Assembly: GCF_000275845.1 (NCBI RefSeq)
Contig: NW_006766892.1
Coordinates: 140,666 to 204,665, forward strand
DNA from: Dichomitus squalens LYAD-421 SS1
Lineage: Eukaryota > Basidiomycota > Agaricomycetes > Polyporales > Polyporaceae
DNA length: 64,000 nucleotides
Reading direction: 5' to 3'
In this document: positions 21,298 through 34,800 of the stretch, in pieces
Layout: every line of letters begins with the position of its first letter
Position numbering within the stretch: position 1 is the stretch's first letter
Position numbers and translations under genes: made by a program
The notes under the pieces: model-generated
Seen by the model: only the letters and a program-made list of their open reading frames with translations
Told to the model about the DNA's origin: nothing
Databases searched by the model: none

Positions 21298-22872
21298 ATG
21301 GCTTATAGCTATGGCCTATCAGCGCAAGCGAAGCCTATCTCACAAGCTTGTCCACTACCATTGCGAACGCTAGTTCCTTCGGCTCGTACATATATGCGTT
21401 CACTTAGTTCCCTGTCTCGCGCTGCATCTACGCTCTCTAGGCCACCGCGTCCCCTAGTTGGTCATGCTCGACAACGCCGCACACAACCTCTCGCACTCTC
21501 GCACTTCAAGCGGCAGATAACTTCCGAGTCAGAGCAGCCTCAGTCTGCAGAACCTTCTGAACACGACCTTCGGTATGGGTTCTACGGAGTAATTCTTCCT
21601 GAAGAGCCATTTGTCTGGGGAACGTCGCATATGATACCTCGCGGAGTCCCTCCTCAGATAACCAGGCCTTCATACGTGCCCGACCCGAGCAATCCTGACG
21701 CGGTTCTGGAGGGAGGCCCTTCAAGGGCGAAGCGCAAGCTCATCACTGATGCGGAGGATCTGCAGAAGCTGAGACGGGCTGCGAAGCTGGCCGCGGAGAC
21801 GTTGCAATTTGCGGAATTGCTGGCCCAGGTGAGTATGCTACTTAGTCCCTGGAGACACGCCCCGTATTGCGTCGTACGCCTGCGAGATACGAGGGTTGAC
21901 TCAATCATGTAGCCAGGGAACCCAACAGACTTCATTGATATGGGCGTGCACGAGTTCATTCTCGAGCATGAAGCCTACCCATCCCCCCTGCTGTACAAAG
22001 GATTCCCAAAGTCATGTTGTACGAGCGTGAATAACATCTTGGTGCATGGGATACCAGACGAGTTGAGCCCTTCCGGAACGAGACTACTTCGGACATGACA
22101 CTGAACGAATACGCCTGTCTGCGTGACGCAGTCGGCCGTTGCAGGACGGCGACATCGTGAACGTGGACGTTACGGTATATCTGGACGGGTTCCATGGGGA
22201 TACGTCCCGCACATTCCTCATTGGTGATGTAGTACGTGCCCTCCCACGAATGCATGTAGGCACGCGCTGACCTGACCGACCACACGCAGGACGAGAAGGG
22301 CAGGGAGCTCGTGAGCATAACAGAAGCTGCCCTTGAGGTTGGTATCGCGGCATGCGGACCCGGAAGACCATTCAAGGACATCGGCAAAGCCATTCACCAG
22401 CTGCTGCGAGGAAAGGACTACTCTGTCTCCTCCGCATTCACTGGACATGGTATCGGGCAAGAATTCCATCGTCAGCCTTGGATTCATCACGTTTGTTAGT
22501 GTTGCGAGTTTAGAAATTGGATGGTCTGGGAACCAGGTTGGCTGAAGGAGTTGATCCCTTTGCAGTGAACGACGAGCCAGAAATCATGCAACCGGGAGAC
22601 TGCTTTACCATCGAGGTGAGTCCTGCCTCCCTTAACTTCATCAGTCGCATTATCTTACACTGTGTGGTTCAGCCGGCCATCGTGCAAGGTGACGATCCTT
22701 CCGGAGTCACCTATCCTGACGGCTGGACAGTGTCAACAGAGGTATAGAACATCTGGTATTCTCATGAAATAGCCGGCTAACGTCATCGGTGAAGAATTGT
22801 GCTCGGGCAGCCCAAGCCGAACATATGGTTCTGATCACAGAAACAGGTGCAGAAGTCTTGACGAGACTATGA
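21298..22872 (+). CDS. Mitochondrial methionine aminopeptidase (type I, MAP1D-like)
   Basis: Seven exons. Exon 1 is 21298-21828, exon 2 starts at 21913, and the rest follow with consistent phases to the stop at 22870-22872. The N-terminus is Arg/Ser rich without acidic residues ([15 protein letters not shown]), a typical mitochondrial presequence. A second in-frame ATG at 21394 would start exactly at that presequence. The catalytic core shows all metal ligands: the two Asp in [15 protein letters not shown], the His of GHGIG, the Glu of FTIEP and the Glu of ITETG. The enzyme removes initiator methionine from organelle-encoded or imported proteins. It ends 134 bp from the convergent NUP188 stop. 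Confidence 0.92.
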
Positions 22873-23006
22873 TTAACCGCTACCCTCAATTCTGCGTCCG
22901 AGCGATGCCCAATTATCAAGTCGTTGCGAGAGCCTATTCACTACATGCTACAAAACAGAAAAGAAATATACGTGAGACAACACAAACAAGGAGAAGTACG
23001 TCAATT

Positions 23007-26000
23007 CTATGCTGGGACGGATATCCGCTCCTGCACGAAATATAACAATGCCTGCGTCAAGTCCACGTCCTTCATGCCAAGCACTGTTGTGCTCTTTGCA
23101 ATCACAGGCTTCACCTTGTTCAGCAAGGCTTGCAGGTCCGCCGCCATCTCTCCCTTCATTCCTCTCCTCAGCCGCTCTGCCATCGTCATCGACGCCTTGC
23201 GCGCCCTCCGTTCCTTGAGCGACGTCGAGTCTCCTAGTTGTCCTTCAACTACCATATCATCCCCGTCGGCGTCGTTCGACGGTGCGTCGAACTCCGGTTT
23301 TGACAGCCACATCGCCAGCTGTGTGACGGCATAGAGAAGCGCCGCCTCGAGGTTCCTTCGGACGACCGCTACGGTGTCCCGGACATCGAGGGCCTTGTCG
23401 TTCGACGTCGCCGGTGTCAACGCCTGTGTCGGCGGACGGTCGACCAGGAGCCGAAGAATGTCCAGGGAGGCGTTGCCAAGTTCCAGCAGCGTTCCAAGCG
23501 ATGCGGGTTCGCCAAGGACGACCTTTGAATGCTATATCGACGGAATTGCCGTAAGTAAAAGGTCTCGAGGCGTTACGAGAACGCAGACTCACCGGGACGA
23601 TCAACGCCTGTGACACCTGCCAGTCTTCAGGCTCTCCGAGCAGGACGGTCTCGGCTCCGCTGATATCAATCAACGCAGACAAGACCGTGCTTGACAGACG
23701 GTAGAGGCGGTGGATGAGCCGTGCGAGGAACGGGCGCCTCATGGGGTCGACAGCCTCCGACGGGGTCTTTACGGAGGAGGATGCCCGGTCTTGCTCGAAA
23801 CGTGTACGCTCCTCCGAGGTGATAGGCTCAAAGACACTGGCGAGGTGATTGGGGTGGGTGAGCGCATAGTTGAGTTGTTGCATGAGCAACAAGGCATCGG
23901 CGGTGAAGGATTGGAGGACCCGCTTGACAGCATCATTCGAGCTCGCCGCCGAGCCGCGAGCGATTGCTGCGTAGACGTTGACGACCTGTTCGATCTCCTC
24001 CAAGAGTGGCAGGGTGAGCGGGTCATCGATAGTCCACGAAAGTGCCCGGTGGATCTGCTCGTTGTAGAACTGTAAGAGACCGCACACTTCCGATTCGAAA
24101 TATTGCCCATGCTTGCCCAATGCCGTCGTGACACCCGCGACGATGGCGAGCATGGAGCAGTACGTATGATGCGCGGGGCTCTGCTCCCCTGGGAGCTCAG
24201 GGATTGTGACATCGACCTTGCCCTCGCGGATGGCGCGGCTAATTATATTCTCCAAGTACGCGACCAGGAGGCCCTCGCTGGCGAGTCGCTCCGCCGCGGG
24301 CGTGATACTCGCCATGGCCATGTGGAAGGTTAAGACGTGAGGAGTGTAGAGCGGCTGCTTCCGAGCGCGAAGGAGGGCGACATCCGACAGGCCGACCACG
24401 TCCATGCGGCTGAAGAGCTGGAGGCTCGCTTGAACGACGTCCGTCTCCTGGCACCTCGTTAGCCACAGACTGGGCGAGGGGTTGAGGTCCGGCCGCGTGC
24501 TCTGCTCGAAGACAGCTACGAGTAACTCCATGTCCAGGTCGATGTCTAGGTCAAGAGTCAGTCGTGCTCTGTCGAATGTAATTCGCACAGCGTCGATGAC
24601 GAATACAAGGGTGGCATCCAAAAGCGCAGCGATGGCAAGACGTTGCTCGGCGTTCAGCACTTTGGATCTCCGTGATATACTTCTTGCATGACGAGCACAG
24701 AAATAGAGTATCTGGAGGAGAGGCCGATGGAAGGGAACAGGTACTTGACCGAGAACGGACTTTGCAGGCGATTGAGCAGGATTGAGGATGATACCGCGAA
24801 CGTTCTTGGCGAGAGCGATGAACGTTTCGACCTCCTGCTTCTTGTCCGACGTAGAGAACCAAGCGACCTCTAGCAGAGACAGCACCAAAGACAGTCGTGC
24901 AGTATGGATAGTAGACATCATCTCCCCAGAACGTTGCTCAGCAGCAAGGTCCCTTGACAGCGAGTCAGCAAGGCATAGGAGGTGAGGGCGCACGGTGGCG
25001 TCTCCACGAAGGTACGGGATCACTTGAAGCAGGAGAAAGTGCCATGCTTCTGCTAGTGCTGTCTGGACATGCGCGAGAGACAAGTTCAGGTTGATGGTGT
25101 GCAAATTGCGGATGGCTTCCTCCATTTGGACCTCATCATCGGCCGCATAGATCTGGAGGCGGAAACGAGCTAGAGAGGTTGAGAATGCGAAGTCGTCTCC
25201 GTACTCTCGTTCGACTATGGGCTCCTGTGCTTGGAGATGGTCAAGAGAGAGGGTAGGATAGTGGTTTTTTAACAAGTCTGCGGACTCGTCATGGAGCTCA
25301 GGTCGGTAGGAGCTTGCAGCTGCTTCAGGGATGAGTTCATTGATTTGATCCTCTGACCTTAGAGTGGATGAGATGGCGTTGTAGCTTGGCGGCTTGTCCT
25401 TTGATCCCTGAGACTGTACGTGCATTTGAATGTCGGCGGCGAGTATGTGAGCAGCGTGGGATTTCGCAGCACTGCGGTATGAGTAGCCGGAGATGGCTTC
25501 GTGATGGTCTGAATGAGCGACTCCATCCGTGACGACGTAGCTCTCCGTCGCGCAATCAGGAGCTGGCCCAAGCTCTTCGGCAATGATTCCTCCAAGATGG
25601 TCGAAGAATTTGGAATCTTTGCGTATCGGGTCCAATACCGCCTTGTGTTCGTGCGCGTGCTGCCATACGACGTCCAGAAAACGCAACAAAGATGCGAGCA
25701 GCTTCGGATTAGGCTCCCACAACTCTTTCCATTCCTCCAGCATGTCGCAAGCGACGTTCAGCGCGCTAACCTTCAATGGACCACCCGAGTCTTCGGCCTT
25801 CTCCTTCCCCTTCGCATTTGGCATGCGGAGCTGGCCAGTCACAAACAGGCGGGCAAGGGCGGGCTCCTTGTCTACGGCCAGAGTAATGAAGTTCCAAACC
25901 GCACCGCGAAGGAGCGCGTCGTCGTACGGGTGCTGGATGATACGAACCATGATGGAGACAGTAGCTTCGGGGTCAGACAGGTGGCCAATAATCGTTGATG

Positions 26001-29000
26001 TCGACGTCTCGGCGGCGGAGAGGGACGAGCAGAGGGCAAAGAGAACCTGCGTCGCGGTAACTGGAACAATGGGTCCCATTCCTCGTTCCTTGACGTACGC
26101 AGCTAACGCATCGATTGGACTGGATTTCAACGAACTGCCTTCGAAAGAGGAATTATGGCCTGCCCGACTGCAAAGCGCCTGCTCTAGGAGGCAGACCTTC
26201 GTGGAAGCGGATGATTTCTGCTTGTACGTAAGCAGGATACGAGTAAGGGATAGGTGCGACTCGAGGAGATACACGAGGCGTCGAGCATCACCGTGCCTAC
26301 GGGAGTTGTACAATGCGTTGAAGATCGAACCCCCGGCGACCAGGGAGGCCACGAGCGGGGTGATCGTCGACGTTGTTGCCTTGAACAGTAGGGCATCTGC
26401 GACGGCGTTGCTCAGCTTGGCGAACGGCATGTCCTTCAGCGCGGGCAAAGCGTGATTAAATATCTGCATGTACAACGTCGTCACCCGTCGCCCGATCTCG
26501 AAGCGGTCGCCCAACTGCGCGTACTTCCAGCCCATGTGCTCGACCCAGATCTCCGAGTGCACGAATCGGGTCGCACGCATGAGCACCTCCTCCTTTATCT
26601 GCTGCAGCTTCGGGTTTTGGCGCGTGACGAGAAGCACCGTAGAAGATGCCTCGGTGAATAACGCGTCCACGAAGCGCAAAAGGGCGAGGGTCATGGTGTA
26701 GTGACCTGTCAAGCGCTCGGAGGCAAGTACAGACGATGCGACTCCTGAGGCGCGGTCGGTTCCGAAGAGAGAGGCAGTGGACCGGATGTATAGCCAGACG
26801 CGGTTAGAGTGACTGGGCACGGCAAGGAGAGCAGTGAGCACACTCATAGCTGAGGTGATGAGCTGTGTGCGCGGCGCGACATGATGTTGGCCAACGGAAC
26901 GGGAGAGACTCTCCTCGAGAATCATTGTAGTGAGCTGGACGAGGTCAGGGGCTTGTGCCTCTGCCATGGTATGCGACACGACAGAATCGCCACTCTCCAT
27001 GGACAGCAGAAGTTCTTGCGCTAGGTCCGGGCTGTCCTGAACGACGCTGCGGATGAGGTCGAGGCAATCGATGACGATATCCTCGTCCCCGTTATGGTCC
27101 ATCTCGACACCGATGTCCTCGAGCTTGAGTGCGAGAGGCTGGTTGGGGTTGCGTGCGCCAAAGGATACGTCTTGATACGACCCGCCCGAGCTAGAGTGTG
27201 TCCTGCGACGGTTGACGTAGTCCGTCAGGAACTCGAGGACGAGTTTCCACCCGGAATGACGGTGCTGCCATGCCACTACAATGAGGTCGCCACCATCGTT
27301 GCTCAGGAGCTTGCCGACCGACTTCGCGGGTAGATTCGAGCCACCAGGAAGCCGGATAGGGCGGAGGTTCATGTATGACGGCCCTGGGGTGGCCGACGAC
27401 GACCCATACCGCTCGGGGAGCTTCTCATAAAGTGCATGCGCACCCGTACACTGGCTGATATGGACAACCTGGGTGAATGTAGGTAGTTCGTTGAAGTACC
27501 TGAAGACGGCGCGCGTGCACAGGTTGCGATCGGCGGTCAAGAGCTCGTCTGCCTCGATATGGTCCACGGTGGACAACGGGTCTGTGTCGAGGAAGCCGGT
27601 CCCTGTGAGCGAACGAAGGAGCCGGAGGAGTGGTCGGACCTGGATAGGACACCGCGAGCGAGCGACATCCACGATGGCACGACGGAAGGTGTCGGCATGC
27701 CAGTCCACTTGCCAGAACTGACAGCAGATTCCAACAACGGACTGAGGCTCGCTACGACCGAAGAGAGCAATCCAAACTTCGAGGAACCCGTCGAAGTCGG
27801 CGATCATCTCGACTGGGACCAACTCAACGACGGAGATAAGCAATCCTGATGCACATCGTTATACGAAACTCAAACATACACTTAATGAGCACGAACCTTT
27901 CATCACAGATCTGTATGCCACTGTATTTGGATCCGTCACACTAGAGCCTGTCCTCCATGCGGCAGAGGTAACAAAGACTGGCGACGAGGTGAGGAGGGTA
28001 TGCAACAAGCGGAACAAGCCCGCATCGCTACTCAGCCCGATGTCCTTCATGCGGTCCACCGCCTGCCCCGCATCCCGCGACTGCGTGCTGGATATCACGG
28101 TTTGGAAGAAGCTCCCGTACGAAGTGGGCAGCTCCCTCGACTCATGTGCGACCTTCGCGAAACGACCGAGCTGAACCGTCCACGCCATGTAGACGCATAC
28201 GAAGTTGCTGTTCCCCTGCGAAATGACCGTTTGGTGTATCCGCTTGAGGTGCTCGGGGGAGCTCCAGTAGATGTCTTTGTCCGTAGGGTTCGCAGACATC
28301 TCAATGGCACCGGTCTCTGAGGCGCGTTCCAGCTCGAGCACCTCCACGGTGATGAGGATCCACATCACCGCACAATCTTGTAGAACTTGAACGCTCTCCT
28401 CATCAAGCAGGAGCGTCGAGTTCTGCTGCTGGGACCCCAGATGCGTTTGGTACGCGGTCTCATATATCTTCGCGACCAAAGGCCCGCTGCATGCTGCATG
28501 CCCCCACATCGTCCAGAACAGCACCTCCAGCATCACCAATTGCTCCTTCGCGTTTTGCTTAGCCCATGCCGAAGCCTGCCTCGGGTCCTCCTGCGCGCCT
28601 TCAGGTACCTCCGCGTATGTCTTCCTTGAGTACTCTTCGAGGAGCGACTGCGCGAACTGGGTAGCGTCGGATACGATCTTGGGAATGTAAGTCTCTGCAA
28701 TCTCAAAAATCGGAGTCCCTTGTGACTGAAGGGCACGGAATAGGGGAATGAGAGTGCGAAGAACGTGTAGCCGCTCCGAATAGTAGAACGGCGTAATAGC
28801 GTTCACGAGCTCTTCGACCATAGACGACGAATCCGAGCCTCCGATGTCCGCAGGCAAACCTTCATTGTAGAAGAAAGACCGGAGGAGGATGAGTGCCTGG
28901 ACCTGGTCGATGTCGAACTTCTTGCTAAGTGCGTGGATGAAGTCCTTGTCCGCATCCTCGACGCGGAGAACGACTCCGTCCGGGAGCGTGACCGAGCCCG

Positions 29001-29258
29001 AGTCGACCTTCTTCTTCGACGCGTCAGACGGCTTCCCAAACAGCTCGGCAACGTTCTTGAGCTGCTCAACGCGCGGCTTCAGGATATCCCCGAGCTGGTC
29101 GAGCGTCGTACCCTCAAGGTGGCCCGAGAGGTGGTGGTGTAAGGACTGGTATGTTCTGCATGTCCCGACGCGTCATCCAGCGCGCACAGTTGCTGTAAGT
29201 GTAAAGAAACGACGTACACATCTATCAGGTTGGAGCGTTTTGAGGAGTCGGCGGACAT
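23007..29258 (-). CDS. NUP188: Nucleoporin NUP188
   Basis: Four exons (29258-29218, 29155-27897, 27845-23593, 23522-23007) close in frame to 2022 aa. The N-terminal domain has the NUP188-type block SGSVTLPDGVVLRVEDADKD followed by FDIDQVQALILLRSFFY. Nearly all of the rest is alpha-helical solenoid with no catalytic motif, and the C-terminal helices are restored only after the short last intron. NUP188 is an inner-ring scaffold nucleoporin paralogous to NUP192/NUP205. I prefer NUP188 on the N-terminal block and overall length. Without alignment the paralogue call is strong but not absolute. It is divergent with uL13m, with 139 bp between start codons. Confidence 0.88.
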
Positions 29259-29397
29259 GATGGTCGTCGCGCGAAACAACGACCTGCGCGCCTTGTTTGG
29301 TGGCGGGGACGCGCACTCCAGCGTCGCGCGCTGCGGTAGCGCCCGTAATCACTTTGCCACCGACTTTCATCCTGCTGTCTCCCCGTCGGCTTCTACC
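29259..29397. promoter_or_regulatory. Compact bidirectional promoter of NUP188 and uL13m
   Basis: Only 139 bp separate the two start codons, so core promoters and 5' leaders of both genes must overlap here. No TATA box is evident. An upstream in-frame ATG for uL13m within this stretch would overlap the NUP188 leader and is less likely. Confidence 0.5.
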
Positions 29398-30043
29398 ATG
29401 TCGCAGGCGATAGGGAACGTAAGTAACGGTTGATGGGATGGATTATGAGACACTGAACATGTTCTTGTTGTAGACTGCGTTGGCCTATGCACGCGTATGG
29501 CATCATGTCGATGCCTCCGACCGAGTCCTCGGCAAGCTCGCAGAGCGGATCGCTATCGTCCTTATGGGCAAGCACAAGCCAATTTACGACCCCGGAGGTG
29601 ACTATTCAGCATCCTTTTGTACATTTCAGCGTAGATAAACACGTCACATAGCGGACTGTGGGGACTACGTCGTCGTGACAAACGCGCGAAACATCAAGGT
29701 CACCGGGAAGAAAGCCCAACAGCTCGTCTACCGGCATCACACGATGTACCCCGGCGGGCTGAAGGAGATCCAGTACAAGGATATGATGCGGAGAAAGCCT
29801 GACGAGGTGCGTAATCCATCTATATGTACGCATGCACCTATCGACGCCTGTCCCGCTTAGATCATCCGCCAGGCTGTCTCCGGTATGCTTCCTAAAAACA
29901 AGCTGCGCGAGCGGAGACTGGAGCGGCTACGCATCTTCCCAGACGGTGACATGGGTGTCTTCGAGCAGAACATCCTGAAGCGGTGGGAGGACGGGACGCT
30001 TCCGGCACGGGCAACGTCTCAGGCGCAGACGGCGACCCAGTAG
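29398..30043 (+). CDS. MRPL23: Mitochondrial large-subunit ribosomal protein uL13m
   Basis: Four exons (29398-29418, 29474-29597, 29652-29806, 29861-30043) give 160 aa, about the size of yeast Mrpl23. It starts MSQAIGN and continues [20 protein letters not shown], then [43 protein letters not shown] and a C-terminal [21 protein letters not shown]. These blocks are the conserved core of uL13. The lack of a long presequence is normal for this protein. It is part of the mitoribosome large subunit. Confidence 0.95.
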
Positions 30044-30179
30044 AGGCGTTCTGTTGTCGAATGCTACATATACATGATTCTTCTAATACCTCAACATATT
30101 ATCCACAACAACGTCACCCACGCAAGGACTTCGTAGTGAAGAACGCTCTCGGTCAAATGAGTCTCACTCCCCGGAGCTC

Positions 30180-31459
30180 TCATTTGATTGGGAAGCAACT
30201 CTTCTCATCGTTTTCGTCTTGCTCCTCCTCTGCCTCGCTCTCGTCTTCCTCCAATAATGTCTCTGCTTCCCCGTCCTCGTCCTCAGACTGCAGATCTGGC
30301 AGTCCTGGAGCTTCAATCTCGGCTGGGCGACGCCTCTTGCGCATATCCTGTGCCTTCCAAGCCCTCTTCTTTTCCAACTTGCGCTCTCGCGCCACCAATG
30401 CCATTTCCCTCTCCCAGCCCTCAAGAATGTTCGATTCGAGTGACTCGGCAACGTGCTCTTGCAGTAACATTCCTTGCAAAGCGTTCGGTAAGCTATACGG
30501 GGTGAAGCAGGAATGAGGCTCACCCAATGCCATTAGGGCCGACCCGTCGAATAACTTGTACATATCCTTTTCCATAGGACGGCGCGTCTTTGGACGCTTG
30601 TTCTTTGGGTTGCCTCTTTCCACGCCTTCCTTTCCTTCTCCGTCTGTTCTATCGTCTCCTCCGTCTTCCTCAGCCGGCTCCTCAATATCCTGCTCATCCT
30701 CGGTGAACTCAATGTCCTCTGCGGCCGAACTGTCTTCTGAATATTCGGCGCTCTTTGGCTCAGAGCGAGGACGGCTAGAGCTAGCAATTGCCGTAGCCTT
30801 GAGCCTTTGAGCGCGGCGCATCTTCCGCTCTTTCCTGGACTCCCGACCGGCATCGTAGAGTTGTCCCATTGCGGTATAGTATGCGCTCGCGAAGTAGTGC
30901 AAGCACTTCAGGAGATCCTGGGTAGACAAGAATGAGATAGAGTGCGCAAAGTTTTAGGAAACAATTCTACCGAAGATGGAACAGGAATGGTCTTGAAGGC
31001 TCTCCCTTCCGGGTGTGGATGCAAAGGCTCACCGGTCTGGGAGGGGAGCAGTGCGGGCTCGGCTCCCGGGTTCAGGAAACTGAAGTCCTCATCAAATCGT
31101 CTGCGTTTCCCAGCTCTCGTGTTCACCGCAATGTCCCCCTCGTCGTCTATCGCGCGTCCCTTGCCTTTGTCCTTCCTCTGGGAAGGACGGAGCTCGTCTT
31201 GCAGGAGCTCATCCGCCTCCACCTCGGACGCGTCCTCGTCCTGCCCATCGTCCTCCTTGGACGCGCCAGGGCGCGATGTGACTGTTCCGAGACCTCCCGC
31301 ATCCTTGGCAATCCAGTTCCCGCGTGCGTCGCGGACAGTGTACTTTGCGCGACGTGAGCGGCGGTTGGTGTCCGAATTGGCGACGCGAGTGCCGTCTCGG
31401 TGTATGCGTAGGGCGGCGACGTCGTGGACGGTGGTACGCCGCCGTGCATTCGTATCCAT
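30180..31459 (-). CDS. Conserved acidic fungal protein, function unknown (probably nuclear)
   Basis: Three exons (31459-30971, 30917-30524, 30472-30180) close in frame to 391 aa. The N-terminal third is basic and polar (KGKGRAID, GKRRRFDEDF). A conserved-looking helix, DLLKCLHYFASAYYTAMGQL, opens exon 2, then come acidic runs (DIEFTEDEQDIEEPAEEDGG) and an NPKNKRPKTRRP basic patch. A second conserved block, FDGSALMALGMLLQEHVAE, is restored only by splicing intron 2. The two helices resemble a family found across fungi whose function I cannot name. An Rrn9-like RNA polymerase I factor is a possibility I cannot confirm. It is convergent with uL13m, with a 136-bp gap. Confidence 0.8.
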
Positions 31460-31861
31460 CTGCCAGTAAACAAGGAGACTGTTGTTCAATGGAGCAAGCA
31501 AGCAGGGACAGGTGGCGGACGATCTCGCGGACGACCACCGGGAGGAGGCGGGCGCTCCCCTTTGGTTCGGATCATCCATTGCACGTCGAACCAAACTGGG
31601 AGAGAGGCGAACTGAGCGGCCAATGTCGGCGAAAACGAAATCGTGCGAGGGGGGCCTGGCGGGTGCCCTGAGCCGACGTCACCTTCGTTCCCCACTCTCA
31701 CCGTCTCCCTCGCTAGCTTATTATACCACTCCCAGCTAGTTCCCCAGTTCCTACCCTCATTTTGATCCTATTGTTTCTCTCTGTTGCGCTACTGTACCTT
31801 GCATAAGCACCAACTCGAACCTCAGGCGAAGACGGCCGTGCAGTCTCAGTGCACTGCAAAA
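31460..31861. promoter_or_regulatory. Divergent promoter region, acidic protein and SH3-SAM-PH gene
   Basis: These 402 bp lie between divergent start codons. A GGCCAATGT CCAAT-box-like site is at about 31618 and a TTATTATACC AT-rich element at about 31718-31728, about 135 bp before the SH3-SAM-PH start. Both are weak single-site observations. Confidence 0.35.
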
Positions 31862-34800
31862 ATGCCGGAATACGTCTATGCCCTCCATGATTTTGCACCT
31901 GAAAACCCAGACGAAGTTCCGTTCAAGGTCGGAGATAGGATAGAGGTTATTGAGAAGGATGACATGTACGGAGATGGTTGGTGGCAGGTGAGTTTGATTG
32001 ATCTCAGCTACGGCCGCACGATACACCCGATATTTCTTGTCGTTATATGGTGTGATTACGTGGACGAACTAGTTCCACTCCTCGTTCGCTGCGTGAAAGG
32101 CTGTTTGGGCAGCTCATCATGTTAGACGTTTGCGGACGGCTGGTGACGACAAGTTGTGTATGCTCATGGGTGTCTTACACGTACTGCGCATCCGATGCGC
32201 TATTCTTCTTCTTACCCCCCCCCAGCCTTGCCCAATCGAGGTCATGGTATGCGGAGGTGTACGACTATGGGAGGATGGAAAGTTTGACTGGTCCTCTAGT
32301 CTCGCAGACAACTGCACCTCCCCTCTCCTGCTATGTCTTTGCTATCCAGAATCTAATCTGTTTTATAGGGCCGGAATCCCGCCGGACAGTCCGGTCTATT
32401 TCCGCAAAGTTATACCTCCTCCACACCGCCAGCATCCTCGACGGTAGCCTTCCCGGATGCAAGTCATGCCGAATCATCGTCTCCAACCGACGGCACCACA
32501 TCGAACACTGTTCTGCAAACCCTGCCCGAGGAGACAGAATCCACGACCAATGGCGCCCGACGCAGTCCCACTGAGAGTGACCGGGAGCGGAGGCCCAGGT
32601 CCGGCGACGTCATGATGCGCGAGACCCTGACAGACGTCCAGCAGGCGATTGAGCAGCTTGGGCGCAGCGACCGCGACGGAGCGCGGTCTTTCAGCTACGC
32701 GAGCTCCCACGGGGACTATAGCGAGCGCTCTGAGACCGAGACCGAGGACGACCGCGACACCGACGCAGAGCACGACGACGTGGGCTGGCACAAGGACGCA
32801 CGGGCGAAGCTCGCGAAACGGGCGCAGCGGGAGAACGAGGAGCGGCAGGCTCGCGAGGCAGCAGAGGAGGCTGCGCGCGCGATGATACCCCCGATCGACG
32901 TGGAGGTGAGCGACGAGAGCGAGGGCGAGGAGGATGAAGATTCGCCTGCGAGCCCTCACAGACACCGGCACTACCCACGGATCGCGGAGGAGGACGAGGA
33001 CGCGGATGGAGAAGAGAGCCCGGTGAAGCTCGAGCCTTCGACGCCGGGACCGGCGGCAGCGCAGCATTCTAATGAGAGCATCGTGCCCTCGGAGAGATAT
33101 CTTGTCACCGACGAAAGCGATCTGCGGACTGCTACTGCAATGACCTTCCCCCCGACTCCTTTACCAGGTAGCGCCCTAGACTCGCTTGCGGCACACGGCA
33201 GTTCTCATAATATCGCTGAGCCTACGCCAACTGAGACCACGAAGGACCTACATGCCGATGAACCTACTCCCGTCCCCGCGTCACCTGCAGCTGAACCAGC
33301 CCCCGAGCCTACAATTTCAGTGATCGCTCCTGGTGCCGTGCCACCTAGCGCTCCTGCTAGCCCCGTTCCTCAGGATACCCTCCCTGCGACTATGGCGCCG
33401 ATAGTCATCGCGCCAACTCCGAGTACGATCAAAGCCGCTGAGCAGCTGCCCTTCAACGGGACGTCATCGCTACCATCACCGACTGCTTCGTCCGCCGGCT
33501 CCTTTGCTCAGAGCAGTGCGGCTGGTATCCAGCAAGCACTCACTACTCCCGCCACCACCGTTGCAAGCTCACTCAGGTCCTCTACGCCTCAAGCGAGCGG
33601 TACGAATACACCGGATCTTGTTAGGAAGCCTACTACCCACCCTTCGGAGTGGACCGTTGATGAGGTTGTAGAATGGTTGAAGTCGAAGGGCTTCGACCAG
33701 GGCGTGTGCGATCAGTTCATCGGTGCGTATCGTTGGTGCCTAAGTCTACCTTCTTAGGTTTTGACTTGTGTTCTAGAGCAAGAGATTACCGGCGACGTCC
33801 TCCTTGAGCTCGACGCCAACGTCCTCAAGTCCGAAATTGGCATCGCCGCCTTCGGTAAGCGAGTCCGCATCATCAATGCCATCGCCGAGCTGCGTCGCCC
33901 GCCCTCGATCGACGAGGCCGAACCCCAGCCCGCAGGGTCGATGCCCACCCCTCGGTCGCTGACGCACTCGTTCAACTACCCCGGCTCGCACCACTCACAC
34001 CCGTCGCACTCGCACTCGCACTCGATCCAGAGCTCCGCGCAACATAGCTTCAACAGCTCGCCGTTCGGGCCGCCGTCTCCTGGGGTGGTCAGTACGAACG
34101 GGAATGGACAAGTGGTTGGTGTGGCGCTGGCGTCGGTGATGAGTGCGGAAAGCCCGCCACATACAGGTGACTTGCCCGGGTCTCCCCCCACAATGCGGAG
34201 CGGGTGGAGGGCGTCCGACCCAGGTTCGATACACGGTAGTATGATCAACTTGGACGAGGAGACACGTGGGAGGTCTCCTGTCGGGCTTGGGTTCGGGCTG
34301 CCGAGCAAGGCTCCGAAGGGTCGCCCGGCACAGCTCCTGTTGTCGCCTAGCGATGGTGCGCTAGGCGAGACGGCTGCTGCTAGGCAGGACAAGGCGAGGG
34401 GAGGCTCCATCAAGGATGAGCGTGCTGTCATGAGCGAGGTGCGTAGGCATCGCTTGTTGCGTATCTCTCATCGCCAAGACCAGACACAGACAGAGAGCGT
34501 GGCAAAGGATTCGAAGAGCAGGCGTCGCTTGTTTGGTCGCTCTGTAGACTCCGGATCCTTCAACGAGAAGGATGCCGAGAGCACACGCTCTGCGGGCACT
34601 CCGGTCAGCTCGCCACCTCCATCAGCCTCGCCTATTGATGAGACCATCCCTATCCGACGGAGAAGCAAGGGTAGCAGGAGCGTCGATGACAAGAAGCCAG
34701 ACCGACTCAGTTTGTTCGGAGCTTCGTTCACCGGTACCCTTGGGAAACACAGAAAGCCTGCTCCCAGGCTCTCCAAGTACGTTTGTCTCTTCACGGTTCA

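Noticed and set aside
32649..32978. Arg/Ser-rich frames on both strands in the SH3-SAM-PH gene
   Set aside because: Shadow frames of an acidic, GC-rich exon whose own frame is continuous and spliced correctly on both sides.
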